In this document: in pieces, positions 34,249-42,518 of the stretch
Layout: each line of letters starts with the position of its first letter
Position numbering within the stretch: the first letter of the stretch is position 1
Assembly (NCBI RefSeq): GCF_007786445.1
Contig: NZ_VNJI01000040.1
Span: 1-64,000, forward strand
DNA length: 64,000 nt
Source: Paenibacillus cremeus
Lineage (GTDB): Bacteria; Bacillota; Bacilli; Paenibacillales; NBRC-103111
Direction of reading: 5' to 3'
Made by a program: the position numbers and the translations under genes
Notes under the pieces: model-generated
What the model was told of the DNA's origin: nothing
Database searches by the model: none
The model's input: the letters and a program-made list of their open reading frames with translations, nothing else

Positions 34249-35172
34249 TTAGGCGGCTGTCGCCCGAGTCGAGTTGGTTTTTGTTCCGTTCTGCAGCACG
34301 CGATTCATCCAGAAGACGCCGGTGACGATCAGGCACGCGCCGATCAGGTGGTAATAATGAATGACCTCGCCTCGGAATAATGTAGCGAAGATGGCGCTGA
34401 ACAGCGGAATGAAATTCAGAAAACCGGAGCATCGAGCAGGGCCGAGCACCATAATCGCGGAATTCCACGAAGAGAAGGCCACCACGGAAGCGAATATCCC
34501 TACATAAATGACGCCGGCAGTAAGCGGTGCTGTCAGGTGCAGCTGAGGCTGTCGAACGATCCACTCTACAATTGAGCTAGGAACTAGGACCATCAAAGCG
34601 ACGATGATTTTGGCGACAAACAGCGCATTGACTGGGAGCACTCCAGCTACCTTTTTCATCCCGACGGAATAAGCAGCCCAGCAGGTTATCGCCACGATCA
34701 TCCACAAGTCACCACTGTTAAAAGAAAGCCCGCTAATAGCAGACCAGGTGCCGTGTGAAATGATCCACAGGACGCCGACCATGGAAATTAGGATCGCGGG
34801 TATGGCGTTCCAAGCTGTCTTTTCCCGCAGCATGAGGGTGGAGAGGAGCACGACGATAATCGGTGTTGCCGCATTCATCAGGGAGGCGTTGATCGAATCG
34901 GTATATTGCACCGCGATGTAAGTCAATGTGTTGAAGCCCGCTACACCGGTCAGCGAGAGGAACAGCACCATTCGCCAATGCTTTAGCAGCAAGGGACGGT
35001 TAGCTCGCAGCTCTTTGCCCCAGATGGGCAATACCAGAAGGAGAGCCAGCATCCAGCGTGTGGCTGCCAGCATGAGCGGCGGGATGTCCGCTACGATCGC
35101 TTTGCCCACGACAAAATTGCCGCCCCAAAGGCAGGTAGCGACAAGCAGCAGCACATAAGGGGATTTCCACAT
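34249..35172 (-). CDS. EamA/DMT-family transporter 2
   Basis: A 307-residue ten-helix EamA transporter. The first repeat begins with YVLLLVATCLWGGNFVVGKA and ends in NAATPIIVVLLSTLMLREK; the second repeats this pattern with NFIPLFSAIFATLFRGE. It is clearly a divergent paralogue of the neighbouring EamA gene, not a recent duplicate. ATG 35172 is chosen because AGAGGTG lies eight bases upstream; a GTG three codons earlier is inside that region. Substrate is unknown. Confidence 0.88.
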   Translation of the reverse strand: MWKSPYVLLLVATCLWGGNFVVGKAIVADIPPLMLAATRWMLALLLVLPIWGKELRANRPLLLKHWRMVLFLSLTGVAGFNTLTYIAVQYTDSINASLMNAATPIIVVLLSTLMLREKTAWNAIPAILISMVGVLWIISHGTWSAISGLSFNSGDLWMIVAITCWAAYSVGMKKVAGVLPVNALFVAKIIVALMVLVPSSIVEWIVRQPQLHLTAPLTAGVIYVGIFASVVAFSSWNSAIMVLGPARCSGFLNFIPLFSAIFATLFRGEVIHYYHLIGACLIVTGVFWMNRVLQNGTKTNSTRATAA

Positions 35173-35315
35173 GGTACACACACCTCTCTGAACTCAAGTT
35201 GTACTGGAACACCTTAGGATTGTGCAACCTTGTAATGGGATTATGTATTTATTGGAAGTGCGTCCAATCCATTAATTCCGAGGGCTTCTTAATACTTAAT
35301 ACGGATTTTCCGTAA

Positions 35316-35486
35316 TCATTCCATGCTACGTTAATACAACAGCTTAATGAAGTATACGACGGAGAAGGGAATCCGGGCAACAACATTTTGCCGCGCATTC
35401 CGGATCTGCAGACCGTGTTCGACCATCCGGTCATGATGCAAACGATGAAAGAGAACGGATACATGGACATTTTAGCCATTTTATGA
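35316..35486 (+). pseudogene. C-terminal remnant of an unidentified gene
   Basis: A 56-codon open stretch with protein-like composition (LNEVYDGEGNPGNNILPRIP; DLQTVFDHPVMMQTMKENGY) and no start codon or ribosome site until an internal ATG. It reads like the tail of a longer gene whose 5' part has been lost. I could not recognise the parent family. The surrounding gap, 35173-35560, contains nothing else recognisable apart from a short ACGGA/TCCGT repeat near 35300. Confidence 0.4.
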
Positions 35487-35560
35487 TATGAAAGAAGATA
35501 GACCGGGCAGCAGGCAGGAACAACACTATATCAAGCACGGCATAATGGGGGTGCAGACGG

Positions 35561-36085
35561 ATGACCCGGCGGTTTGTAATTGAAGCGGTACTGGTGGCGA
35601 TCTATGGCGAATTGATGTTGCCGAGCCGCCCTGTGGAATATTTAATTCCGTATTCCACCGTGATGGAGCTGTACGAAATGAAAGACAGTCCGGAACCGGT
35701 GATGTCGGAGCCAGACGACGATGCGCACGTGAAGCTGAAAATCGGAGAATTGATCGCTTATTTCGACGATTCCTTTAATAAGAAGAAGCTGGAGCGCTCC
35801 TTGCAGTCCCCTTGGCGGCTCAGCCCGCCGCTGCCAATCCATGAGAACGTCACGTTTATTATCGTGAATGCCATGGAGAATGCGCAGTATGGGGAGGGCT
35901 TCGATCCGATCGAGACGGAGGTGGTGTTGACTTCGCTCAGGGAGCAAGCCCCGATTTTGACGGATCAGCTGGAGCTGATGGAAAAAATTATTCAAGCCGA
36001 GGTTCCAGTGCAAGTCTATGATGTATACGATTTCGATTTTGCTGTGGAGCAAGGCATCTCCGCGGACGATTGGCTCGCTCCATAA
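35561..36085 (+). CDS. Uncharacterised soluble protein
   Basis: A 174-residue acidic protein with no signal peptide or membrane helix. It begins MTRRFVIEAVLVAIYGELML and contains PVEYLIPYSTVMELYEM, a DDDAHVKLKIGELIAYFDD stretch and an acidic C-terminus ending DDWLAP. I do not recognise a described family, though the sequence looks like a lineage-specific conserved protein. ATG 35561 follows GGGGGTG. A strong terminator lies 26 bases after its stop, so it is probably a single-gene unit. Confidence 0.7.
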   Translation: MTRRFVIEAVLVAIYGELMLPSRPVEYLIPYSTVMELYEMKDSPEPVMSEPDDDAHVKLKIGELIAYFDDSFNKKKLERSLQSPWRLSPPLPIHENVTFIIVNAMENAQYGEGFDPIETEVVLTSLREQAPILTDQLELMEKIIQAEVPVQVYDVYDFDFAVEQGISADDWLAP

Positions 36086-36111
36086 AGCAGGAAGTGATCA
36101 TTTGATGGATC

Positions 36112-36134
36112 AATCCCCGTCCGGGGATTTTTTT
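36112..36134 (+). terminator. Rho-independent terminator
   Basis: AATCCCCG (36112-36119) pairs perfectly with CGGGGATT (36122-36129) across a two-base centre, followed by TTTTT. It ends the gene at 35561-36085. Confidence 0.85.
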
Positions 36135-36172
36135 CTGCTTAGGTGTTCACGAAAAATGAGGAGGATAATTGG

Positions 36173-36934
36173 ATGAACAACATTTATATCATTACCGGCG
36201 TTTCGCGAGGGATCGGGGAGGCATTGGCGAAGCGGCTGCTGCAGCCATCGAATCGGGTCATTGGCATTTCACGTAAAGCTAATGAACAGCTTGCGGCGTG
36301 GGCTGAGAAGCAAGAGGCGGCGTATGAATTTTTTCCGTATGACCTCAAGGAAACGCAGGGATTGGACGCTTTGCTGGAGAGAGTGTTTGCAAAAGTAAAC
36401 AAACAAGAGACAAGCTCCGTCACCTTCATCAATAATGCCGGGATGCTCGAGCCGATCATGCCGCTGCAGGAAGCGGACAGTCAAGTCATGACGGAGCACC
36501 TGCAGGTGAATTTGCTCGCTCCGATGATCTGCACCGCAGCGTTCATCCGCTTAACGGAGGGCTGGGAAATGCCTCGTACGATCGTGAACATCTCGTCCGG
36601 CGCAGGCAAGCACCCTTACAGCGGCTGGGCGGCGTACTGCACGTCGAAGGCCGGGCTGGACATGCTGACCCGCTGCGTAGCTCTGGAGCAGGGTGAGGGC
36701 GCTCACGCCGTGAAGCTCCTCTCCATCGCGCCAGGCATTGTCGACACCCAAATGCAGGAGCTCATCCGCTCCACTCCGGAGGCCTCGTTCCCGGATGTGA
36801 ACAAGTTCATCGAGCTCAAGGCAACGGACGCTCTGACTTCACCGGAAGACGCTGCCGATCGCATCGCTGGTGTCCTGGAGAGCGGACGCTTCCAGCAAGG
36901 CGATGTTATTGATTTGCGGCAACTTTACGCTTAA
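36173..36934 (+). CDS. Short-chain dehydrogenase, benzil reductase/sepiapterin reductase-like
   Basis: A 253-residue SDR. The cofactor motif is ITGVSRGIGEAL (about residues 5-16), NNAG is near residue 86, the catalytic Ser is in NISSGAG and the Tyr-Lys pair in AAYCTSKAGLD (about 150-160). The motifs and length resemble Bacillus YueD, (S)-benzoin-forming benzil reductase, which is NADPH dependent. ATG 36173 has GAGGAGG upstream; an earlier in-frame ATG at 36143 lacks one. The 3' end overlaps the convergent gene at 36906 by 29 bases. Confidence 0.87.
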   Translation: MNNIYIITGVSRGIGEALAKRLLQPSNRVIGISRKANEQLAAWAEKQEAAYEFFPYDLKETQGLDALLERVFAKVNKQETSSVTFINNAGMLEPIMPLQEADSQVMTEHLQVNLLAPMICTAAFIRLTEGWEMPRTIVNISSGAGKHPYSGWAAYCTSKAGLDMLTRCVALEQGEGAHAVKLLSIAPGIVDTQMQELIRSTPEASFPDVNKFIELKATDALTSPEDAADRIAGVLESGRFQQGDVIDLRQLYA

Positions 36935-37463
36935 GCTCATCTACCGTAAGGCCGTTGTAGGCGGCGAAGCCGCCCTCACGCAGGGTAATTAGCTTCCCGC
37001 CGAGCAGCGGATAAATGCTCTGCCAGCTTCCGACCAGCGAATACAGCTTGGTGTTCGGAACGCGCCGCAAAAAAACGACATACTCACCTTCGGCAAACGG
37101 ACCGGTATACGTAAGATTGAGTGGATTGGCAGGTGGTGGCAGCGGTTCAACACCGTCGGTCACAATCCGAATGGGGCTGCGCTCGGCGCGGCCTTTCAAT
37201 GTTTCATGGATTCGAAATGGCTGTACATAATTAACCAGCTCGCCTGCGGACAGCTTGATGCCCGTGGGAAACGTCTCCATACGCGTGTCAAAATGCCCGT
37301 ATACGATCAGATCGGCGCTGCGCGTAAGCTCCGTTTCCGTGGTGACAGGGACGTGCTGAAGCCGGATTTTACTGATATCGGGCTGCGCGGCAAGCGGTGT
37401 GACCGGCAGTATACCGAAGAGAATGAAAGCGATAAAAATGGAAACCATTTGTCGTATGGACAT
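36906..37463 (-). CDS. Secreted protein of unknown function
   Basis: A 185-residue exported protein. The N-terminus has a signal peptide (hydrophobic core IFIAFILFGILPVT, likely cleavage after LAAQ, near residue 27). The mature part looks beta-rich (DLIVYGHFDTRMETF; YVQPFRIHETLKG; EGEYVVFLRRVPNTKLYSLVG), reminiscent of small beta-barrel proteins, but I do not recognise a named family. No lipobox is present. Its stop lies inside the end of the convergent SDR gene, so the two messages overlap by 29 bases. Confidence 0.72.
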   Translation of the reverse strand: MSIRQMVSIFIAFILFGILPVTPLAAQPDISKIRLQHVPVTTETELTRSADLIVYGHFDTRMETFPTGIKLSAGELVNYVQPFRIHETLKGRAERSPIRIVTDGVEPLPPPANPLNLTYTGPFAEGEYVVFLRRVPNTKLYSLVGSWQSIYPLLGGKLITLREGGFAAYNGLTVDELKRKVAANQ

Positions 37464-37584
37464 AATGCTGCTCCTTTGACTCTGATGAACGGGATTGGAT
37501 GGGGCGAAACCATACTAGCTTTCATCGAAATGGAAAATTTTATGCACAAGATATTGATCAGTTAACGATGAGGGTGAGTCAACC

Positions 37585-38112
37585 ATGTTTGATCCGACCA
37601 TTTTTGATAATTTAAAGGTCGTGCTGGAAGGGGGCTTGTACGACCTCGATGCGGAAGAGCTGATTTCGGTCATCGGACGGGTCGATCAGATAGACCTAGC
37701 CAGCATGAGCCGTACGTTCGGAATCGCTGTGAAGCTGCGTGAGGGGAAGGTGAAGGCGGAATTGCGCCTTAGCAGCGGGCTGTTGGATTTTGCCGCCGAG
37801 CTGCGCGGGGTAAGCGTTGTAGGTGCCCAGCCGGGAGCCGAGCTGTCCATTGAATTTGAGCTTCCCGCTGATCCGGTGGGTATCGGGCGATTCGACGCGA
37901 TTCATCGGCATCTGCATCAGCAATGGGGAAGCGAGGCGGCGATTGGGTACGAGGAACGAAGCCGCTTTACCACGCAGCCTGCTCCGCGCCGAACGATTTT
38001 TATTGCGACGGTCGCGTTCCAGCGCAAGGTCGATGAGAACCATATCGCCGATCTGGATTCGCTCTTGGAGCATATCGTCGAAAGCCTGGAGCTCTTGGAG
38101 CGCCAGGTATAG
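37585..38112 (+). CDS. Uncharacterised soluble protein
   Basis: A 175-residue protein with no signal peptide. It begins MFDPTIFDNLKVVLEGGLYDLD and ends with an amphipathic segment (IADLDSLLEHIVESLELLE). Alternating hydrophobic strands in the middle (KAELRLSSGLLDFAAELRG) suggest a mixed alpha/beta fold. I cannot assign a function. ATG 37585 follows GAGGGTGAG. The MFS gene starts 39 bases downstream on the same strand and is probably cotranscribed. Confidence 0.7.
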   Translation: MFDPTIFDNLKVVLEGGLYDLDAEELISVIGRVDQIDLASMSRTFGIAVKLREGKVKAELRLSSGLLDFAAELRGVSVVGAQPGAELSIEFELPADPVGIGRFDAIHRHLHQQWGSEAAIGYEERSRFTTQPAPRRTIFIATVAFQRKVDENHIADLDSLLEHIVESLELLERQV

Positions 38113-38151
38113 CCAACTTGGGTTATGAATCGCAACTTTAAGGAGACATGC

Positions 38152-39306
38152 ATGTCAACGGCACTACGCTTACGAGGCTTTAACTTTTTTTATTTCTCGC
38201 TGTTCGCGCTGTTTCTTTCGTTTCTGCCGGTTTATTGCTCTAGCATAGGGATGTCGGGGGCTCAGATCGGGATGCTTCTAGGCGCCGGCAGCGTAATCAG
38301 CATCGTCTCGCAGCCGCTTTGGGGGATGGTCAGCGATAAATACCGCACAATCAAAACGGTGCTGCTCCTCATTTTGGCTGCCTCCGTGCTAGTAGGAACG
38401 GGGATGTACCGCTCCCACCAAGTTTGGACATTGAGCCTCATGGTCGGACTGATGTATTTGCTGTACTTGCCGACTGACCCGCTGGTCGAAAGCTTGAATT
38501 TTCAAACCTCGCAGCGGATCCGGGTCAGCTACGGCTCACTACGCATGTTCGGCGCGCTCGGCTATGCGGTGACTTCGTTGTCGGCGGGATTATTCGTACA
38601 AAGCTGGGGCATGGGGAGCTTGTCGTGGGTTTTTCTGACGTTCGGCGTACTGAGCCTCTTGCTCTGTCTGGGGCTGACGGATGTCGAAGCTTCATCGAAG
38701 CCTGCCAGGCTTAAGCATTTAGGCGCGTTTTTCCTGCAGTCGCATACGCTTACTTTTTTTGTCCTGGTGCTGCTTGTCGCCATTCCTCATAAAATGAACG
38801 ACAGCTTCATCGGGCTGTACATGGCACAGCTGGGGGGCAGTGTCACTTACACCGGGCTCTGCTGGTTTGTGATGACGATTACGGAAACGGTGTTCTTCGC
38901 GCTCAGCTCCAAGCTGATTAAGCCGGGGAAAGAAACGCTCCTCATGTCGATCGCGGCAGGACTATACGCACTGCGGTTTCTGCTCTGTGCTTTTGTTCGT
39001 ACTCCTTCTGAGCTTGTTGGCCTGCAGGTATTTCAAGGCTGTACGTTTGTCTTTTTTTATGCGGCATCCATCCAATATTTGTACTCGATCGTACCCGAGC
39101 AGTGGAAGTCAACAGGTCAGACGGTACTCACCGTGGTGTTTTTCGGCGTATCGGGGATTATCGGCTCTGGCTTCGGAGGGTGGCTGATCGAGCTGCTGGG
39201 AGGGTCAGCGTTGTATAAAGTGATGGCATGCTTATCGGCGGTCAGTTTTGCTTACAGCTTTATTCTGCTAAAGCGAACCGGGCAGGTCGCCAATAAGGTG
39301 ACATAA
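38152..39306 (+). CDS. MFS transporter (MFS_1-like)
   Basis: A 384-residue transporter with twelve predicted helices. It has the N-terminal FFYFSLFALFLSFLPVY segment and the loop 2-3 motif GMVSDKYRT, a variant of the MFS signature. The layout resembles the MFS_1-like/YwbF group related to LacY and nucleoside permeases. I chose ATG 38152, seven bases after AAGGAG; an in-frame ATG at 38125 precedes that signal. Substrate is unknown. The start of the next plus-strand gene is separated by a minus-strand gene and its terminator. Confidence 0.85.
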   Translation: MSTALRLRGFNFFYFSLFALFLSFLPVYCSSIGMSGAQIGMLLGAGSVISIVSQPLWGMVSDKYRTIKTVLLLILAASVLVGTGMYRSHQVWTLSLMVGLMYLLYLPTDPLVESLNFQTSQRIRVSYGSLRMFGALGYAVTSLSAGLFVQSWGMGSLSWVFLTFGVLSLLLCLGLTDVEASSKPARLKHLGAFFLQSHTLTFFVLVLLVAIPHKMNDSFIGLYMAQLGGSVTYTGLCWFVMTITETVFFALSSKLIKPGKETLLMSIAAGLYALRFLLCAFVRTPSELVGLQVFQGCTFVFFYAASIQYLYSIVPEQWKSTGQTVLTVVFFGVSGIIGSGFGGWLIELLGGSALYKVMACLSAVSFAYSFILLKRTGQVANKVT

Positions 39307-39331
39307 AAAATGTTATGTAAACTAATTGATT

Positions 39332-39379
39332 AAAAAAAAAGCTTTACTTCTCCCTCCAAGTGAAGTCGGGAAGTAAAGC
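39332..39379 (-). terminator. Terminator of the DUF2533-like gene
   Basis: On the minus strand GCTTTACTTC (39379-39370) pairs with GAAGTAAAGC (39350-39341) and is followed by nine T residues. It lies 20 bases beyond the stop of the minus-strand gene at 39399, and may also slow plus-strand transcription from the MFS gene. Confidence 0.85.
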
Positions 39380-39398
39380 CTGCTTTTGCGTTCGTGTG

Positions 39399-39659
39399 TT
39401 AGGACTGGCTGCGCAGTGCATGCTCGCGGATCATTTCCTGGGTCACGATCACGCGGGTCGGGGAAATGCCGTTGCGCGCATGGGCGTTGATGCGGGCCGA
39501 CCATTCGTTTATTTCGTCTGTGGAGAAGGGCTGGCCGGCTGCGCAGAGCGCTGTCGCTTTCTCGATGGCGCGCTCGCGGGCCTCGTCCAGTTCTAGAAAT
39601 CGCTCGAGGTGAGCGTTTTGTTTACGGATATGCGCCGTGATGGCTTCATGTGCATTCAT
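39399..39659 (-). CDS. Small cytosolic protein, YpbS (DUF2533)-like
   Basis: An 86-residue helical protein with an N-terminal NAHEAITAHIRKQNAHLERF segment, a central FSTDEINEWSARIN and a C-terminal VTQEMIREHA. From memory this resembles the Bacillus YpbS/DUF2533 family of unknown function; I cannot verify it here. AAAGGAGCAGCG precedes ATG 39659. It is a single gene with its own terminator between two plus-strand genes. Confidence 0.65.
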   Translation of the reverse strand: MNAHEAITAHIRKQNAHLERFLELDEARERAIEKATALCAAGQPFSTDEINEWSARINAHARNGISPTRVIVTQEMIREHALRSQS

Positions 39660-39712
39660 GGTTCGCTGCTCCTTTATGTATGTCTCATATTTGAATTATA
39701 GGCGGGGAAGCA

Positions 39713-40642
39713 ATGGAGATCAACAACCTTTTAATTACGGGCCGGATGTACCGTGAGCTTGAGATTTTGAAGGAGCGGAGGCCGGACAAGCAGTTTCGTT
39801 TTCTGGCCGAGTCGGAGGTGACGGAAGCGGACTTGGATTGGGCTGATGCTTATGTCGCTTTTAAGCCGGTGCCGACGTTTCATTTTGGATCCTTGCGGTG
39901 GGTCCATGCCCTGGGCGCAGGGGTCGACGCCTTCCTGTTCCGTAAGCCCTGGCAGTCGGATGTGCTGCTGACACGTACAACCGGGGAGTTCGGCCGCAAA
40001 ATCGCGGAGTATTGCCTGGGCTATATAATGGCGGATTTAAATCAGCATGCGACGTTTGCCCGTCAGCAGGCGCGTTCGGAATGGACGCCCGCAGCGTCGC
40101 CTTTATTAAGCTCGATCCGAGCTGTGGTCTTCGGAACCGGCTCTATTGGACAAGAAATTGCCCGGGTATTATCGCTGCTTGGCGCCCAAGTTACCGGTAT
40201 TTCCTTCAGCGGGGAGGCAAAGCCATTTTATAACCAGGTATGCAAACTGGACGCTATGGGGGATTGCTTAGCCCGAGCTGATTGGGTCATTAACACGCTG
40301 CCTTTGACGAATGCGACGCATCACCTGTTTAATCAGGCGCTGCTAGCTGAGCTGAATGGGGCGGGATTTATCAACGTTGGGCGCGGGCCATCGGTAGATA
40401 CAAGAGCGATGCTGGACGCATTGGATCGCGGTTCGGTCCGGCTGGCCGTGTTGGATGTCTTCGAGGAGGAGCCGCTAGCCCCGGATTCGCCGCTCTGGTC
40501 GAGACCGGATGTCCAAATCACTCCGCACATTTCGGCGGTGACTAGTGTGGAGGAAGCTGCTGAAGGACTTCTAAGCACGCTCGAGCAGCTGGAAAAAGGC
40601 GCAACGCTCACCAATCAAGTGAATACGGAACGGGGATATTAG
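39713..40642 (+). CDS. D-2-hydroxyacid dehydrogenase
   Basis: A 309-residue dehydrogenase of the D-isomer-specific 2-hydroxyacid family. The NAD-binding motif FGTGSIGQEIA is near residue 141. The substrate-binding and catalytic residues lie in VGRG (Arg), DVFEEEPL (Glu) and ITPHISA (His). It is distant from the paralogue at 4623, which has the GAGHAG motif instead. Likely substrates are glyoxylate/hydroxypyruvate-type acids. The stop is two bases before the NUDIX start, so both are translated from one message. Confidence 0.87.
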   Translation: MEINNLLITGRMYRELEILKERRPDKQFRFLAESEVTEADLDWADAYVAFKPVPTFHFGSLRWVHALGAGVDAFLFRKPWQSDVLLTRTTGEFGRKIAEYCLGYIMADLNQHATFARQQARSEWTPAASPLLSSIRAVVFGTGSIGQEIARVLSLLGAQVTGISFSGEAKPFYNQVCKLDAMGDCLARADWVINTLPLTNATHHLFNQALLAELNGAGFINVGRGPSVDTRAMLDALDRGSVRLAVLDVFEEEPLAPDSPLWSRPDVQITPHISAVTSVEEAAEGLLSTLEQLEKGATLTNQVNTERGY

Positions 40643-40644
40643 GG

Positions 40645-41289
40645 ATGTCAAAAGCGCAAGAGCTATTCGATATTTACGACGAGCAGATGAATCACCTTGG
40701 AACGGCAACTCGAGGAGAGACGCATGCCAAAGGGTACTGGCATCGTTCCTTTCAGTGCTGGATTTGGACGGAGACGGCGGACGGTCCTCATGTCCTGTTC
40801 CAAAAGCGTCATCCGGACAAGGATACGCATCCTGAATTGTTGGATATCTCGTGCGCCGGTCATTTGTCGGCTGGTGAAGACGTAGAAGATGGGGTTCGAG
40901 AGCTGGCAGAGGAGCTGGGAGTGACGATTCAATTCGAGGAACTGATCGCTTGTGGAACCTTTCCCGTAGACAAGCATTTGTCAAATGGAGTTATTGACCG
41001 GGAGTTTTGCCATGTTTATCTGTATTGCTCGGATCAACCATTGGCGGACTATCAACTGCAGGAGGATGAAGTGACAGGGCTGTATCGGATGCCGCTGCAA
41101 GACATGCGTCGGATGATCGAAGGGACGGATGCGGGGGAGGCTTGGACCTTGTCCGGGGTTACTCGGGAACCGGATGGCAGGCTGGCGCAGAGGAAAATCG
41201 TGGTAAAAGCGGAGGATTTCGTACCGCATCCCAAGGCGTATTACGAGTTCGTGCTGCATGCAATCGATACTTACCGGCAGCCCGTTTAG
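40645..41289 (+). CDS. NUDIX hydrolase
   Basis: A 214-residue NUDIX protein. The Nudix box is complete: GHLSAGEDVEDGVRELAEEL (about residues 72-91), then GV. The N-terminal part (LFDIYDEQMNHLGTATRGE) and the WHRSFQCWIW strand place it with the Bacillus YfcD/IPP-isomerase-like NUDIX group, but the isomerase-specific cysteine context is not evident, so I call it a hydrolase. It starts two bases after the dehydrogenase stop. A long hairpin follows at 41308. Confidence 0.85.
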   Translation: MSKAQELFDIYDEQMNHLGTATRGETHAKGYWHRSFQCWIWTETADGPHVLFQKRHPDKDTHPELLDISCAGHLSAGEDVEDGVRELAEELGVTIQFEELIACGTFPVDKHLSNGVIDREFCHVYLYCSDQPLADYQLQEDEVTGLYRMPLQDMRRMIEGTDAGEAWTLSGVTREPDGRLAQRKIVVKAEDFVPHPKAYYEFVLHAIDTYRQPV

Positions 41290-41307
41290 CGAGGAAATAA
41301 ATGATCG

Positions 41308-41355
41308 CTTACCGGGAAATGATGGCGGAAATTTCGAATCATTTCCCGGGCAAGC
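41308..41355. repeat. Long intergenic inverted repeat
   Basis: CCGGGAAATGAT (41312-41323) pairs perfectly with ATCATTTCCCGG (41338-41349), with GCTT/AAGC outside. The 14-base loop is itself partly self-complementary. No T tract follows on either strand, so it is not a standard intrinsic terminator, although it lies between convergent genes where one would be expected. Confidence 0.6.
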
Positions 41356-41454
41356 GCAATACTCGATTAAATTTTCGATTTTTCTGAATATTTCGACAAA
41401 CGTGTCAATTTCAAATGATTTTAAGTGCGAACGGTTGTTTCTTAATGAGGTTAA

Positions 41455-42324
41455 TTAATTCACGCTGATCGTCAAAAAAGTGCTCAAACCCGCGCCAGGC
41501 TTGACGTACACCAGCTCCTGCTTTCGATTCAGCTCATTGGTTCGCGCCATCCACGGTTCGACACAAATAAACGGTTTGCCGACAACCGACCACAGCACGA
41601 CGGCTTGAAATTCCTTGCCATACGTCATCCGAATCGTTCGCTCCGCAGTAGGTGAGAACGCGATTTCCCTTTTTTCCGCTTCCAAAAATACAACCGATTC
41701 GACCGTATCATCCAAATCGATGACCTGTTGGCTGTACTCCTTCGTACTGTTATCGTTGTAATTGTAAAGCTTCCGCGCATCCGTCTCATAGGCCAATGCT
41801 TTTCGATCCGCAGCAAAATAAGGATGGAAGCCGGGGTACATCGGCATTTCGCTATCCGAGCGGTTGGCGTAATGCTGTTCGATCGTCAGCTGGCCATCTT
41901 TTAGCCGGTATGTAAACAGCAGCTCGAAGTCGAATGGGAACGACTCCCGGGTTTCCTCGCTGCTTGCCAATCGGAGTGTGATGACGGCGCTGTCCGTTAC
42001 GTCGGTTCCGACTACCTCCCAGGGATTGATACGCGCGACACCGTGATTTTTCATCGCATAGTGCTGGCCGTTCCACTCATATTTCCCGTCCGTCAGCTGG
42101 CCAGAGATCGGGAAGAGCACGGGAATTCCTCCGCGAATATTGGCCGCTGGATCATAAAACGTCTCCTTGTCTAAATAGAGCAGCTCCTGCCCTTGAACTC
42201 CATAACTGATGACAATGCCGCCCCGCACCGGTGCTATTTTAAACCAGGAGTTCGTGCTGTGCTCGATTACTTCGTAGATGGGGAACCCATCCGTGTAGGT
42301 TTTGATTTCGTAATTGGACATCAT
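41455..42324 (-). CDS. Aldose 1-epimerase family protein
   Basis: A 289-residue galactose-mutarotase-like beta protein. Recognisable segments are GGIVISYGVQGQELLYLD, NIRGGIPVLFPISGQL, HYAMKNHGVARINPWEV with the conserved His, and GFHPYFA with the second His (about residue 160). It fits the YeaD/YihR-type branch that may act on glucose-6-phosphate or related sugars. Start ATG 42324 follows AAAGGAG by eight bases; ATG 42321 is an equal alternative. It is convergent with the NUDIX gene. Confidence 0.8.
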   Translation of the reverse strand: MMSNYEIKTYTDGFPIYEVIEHSTNSWFKIAPVRGGIVISYGVQGQELLYLDKETFYDPAANIRGGIPVLFPISGQLTDGKYEWNGQHYAMKNHGVARINPWEVVGTDVTDSAVITLRLASSEETRESFPFDFELLFTYRLKDGQLTIEQHYANRSDSEMPMYPGFHPYFAADRKALAYETDARKLYNYNDNSTKEYSQQVIDLDDTVESVVFLEAEKREIAFSPTAERTIRMTYGKEFQAVVLWSVVGKPFICVEPWMARTNELNRKQELVYVKPGAGLSTFLTISVN

Positions 42325-42518
42325 TGCAGCTCCTTTCACATCATAAGGACATCATACCATAGGGAACGGCTTGGAGTTCAAATTTAGCAGGCTTTGGCAC
42401 GTGCGTGTTTGCAATTGTAAAATGGTTGGTGCTGATCAGATGATGCGTATCATGCATAATATCTCAATCCTTGAAGATACTGGAAGTAACAAATCTCAAG
42501 TGGTGAGGTGCTATTCGC

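Noticed and set aside
39301..39325. ACATAA...TTATGTAA repeat after the MFS gene and similar TGTTATGTAA in the terminator at 50264 as members of the operator family at 9221
   Set aside because: They share a short A/T-rich word only, differ in spacing and lie in 3' regions; the match is most likely chance.
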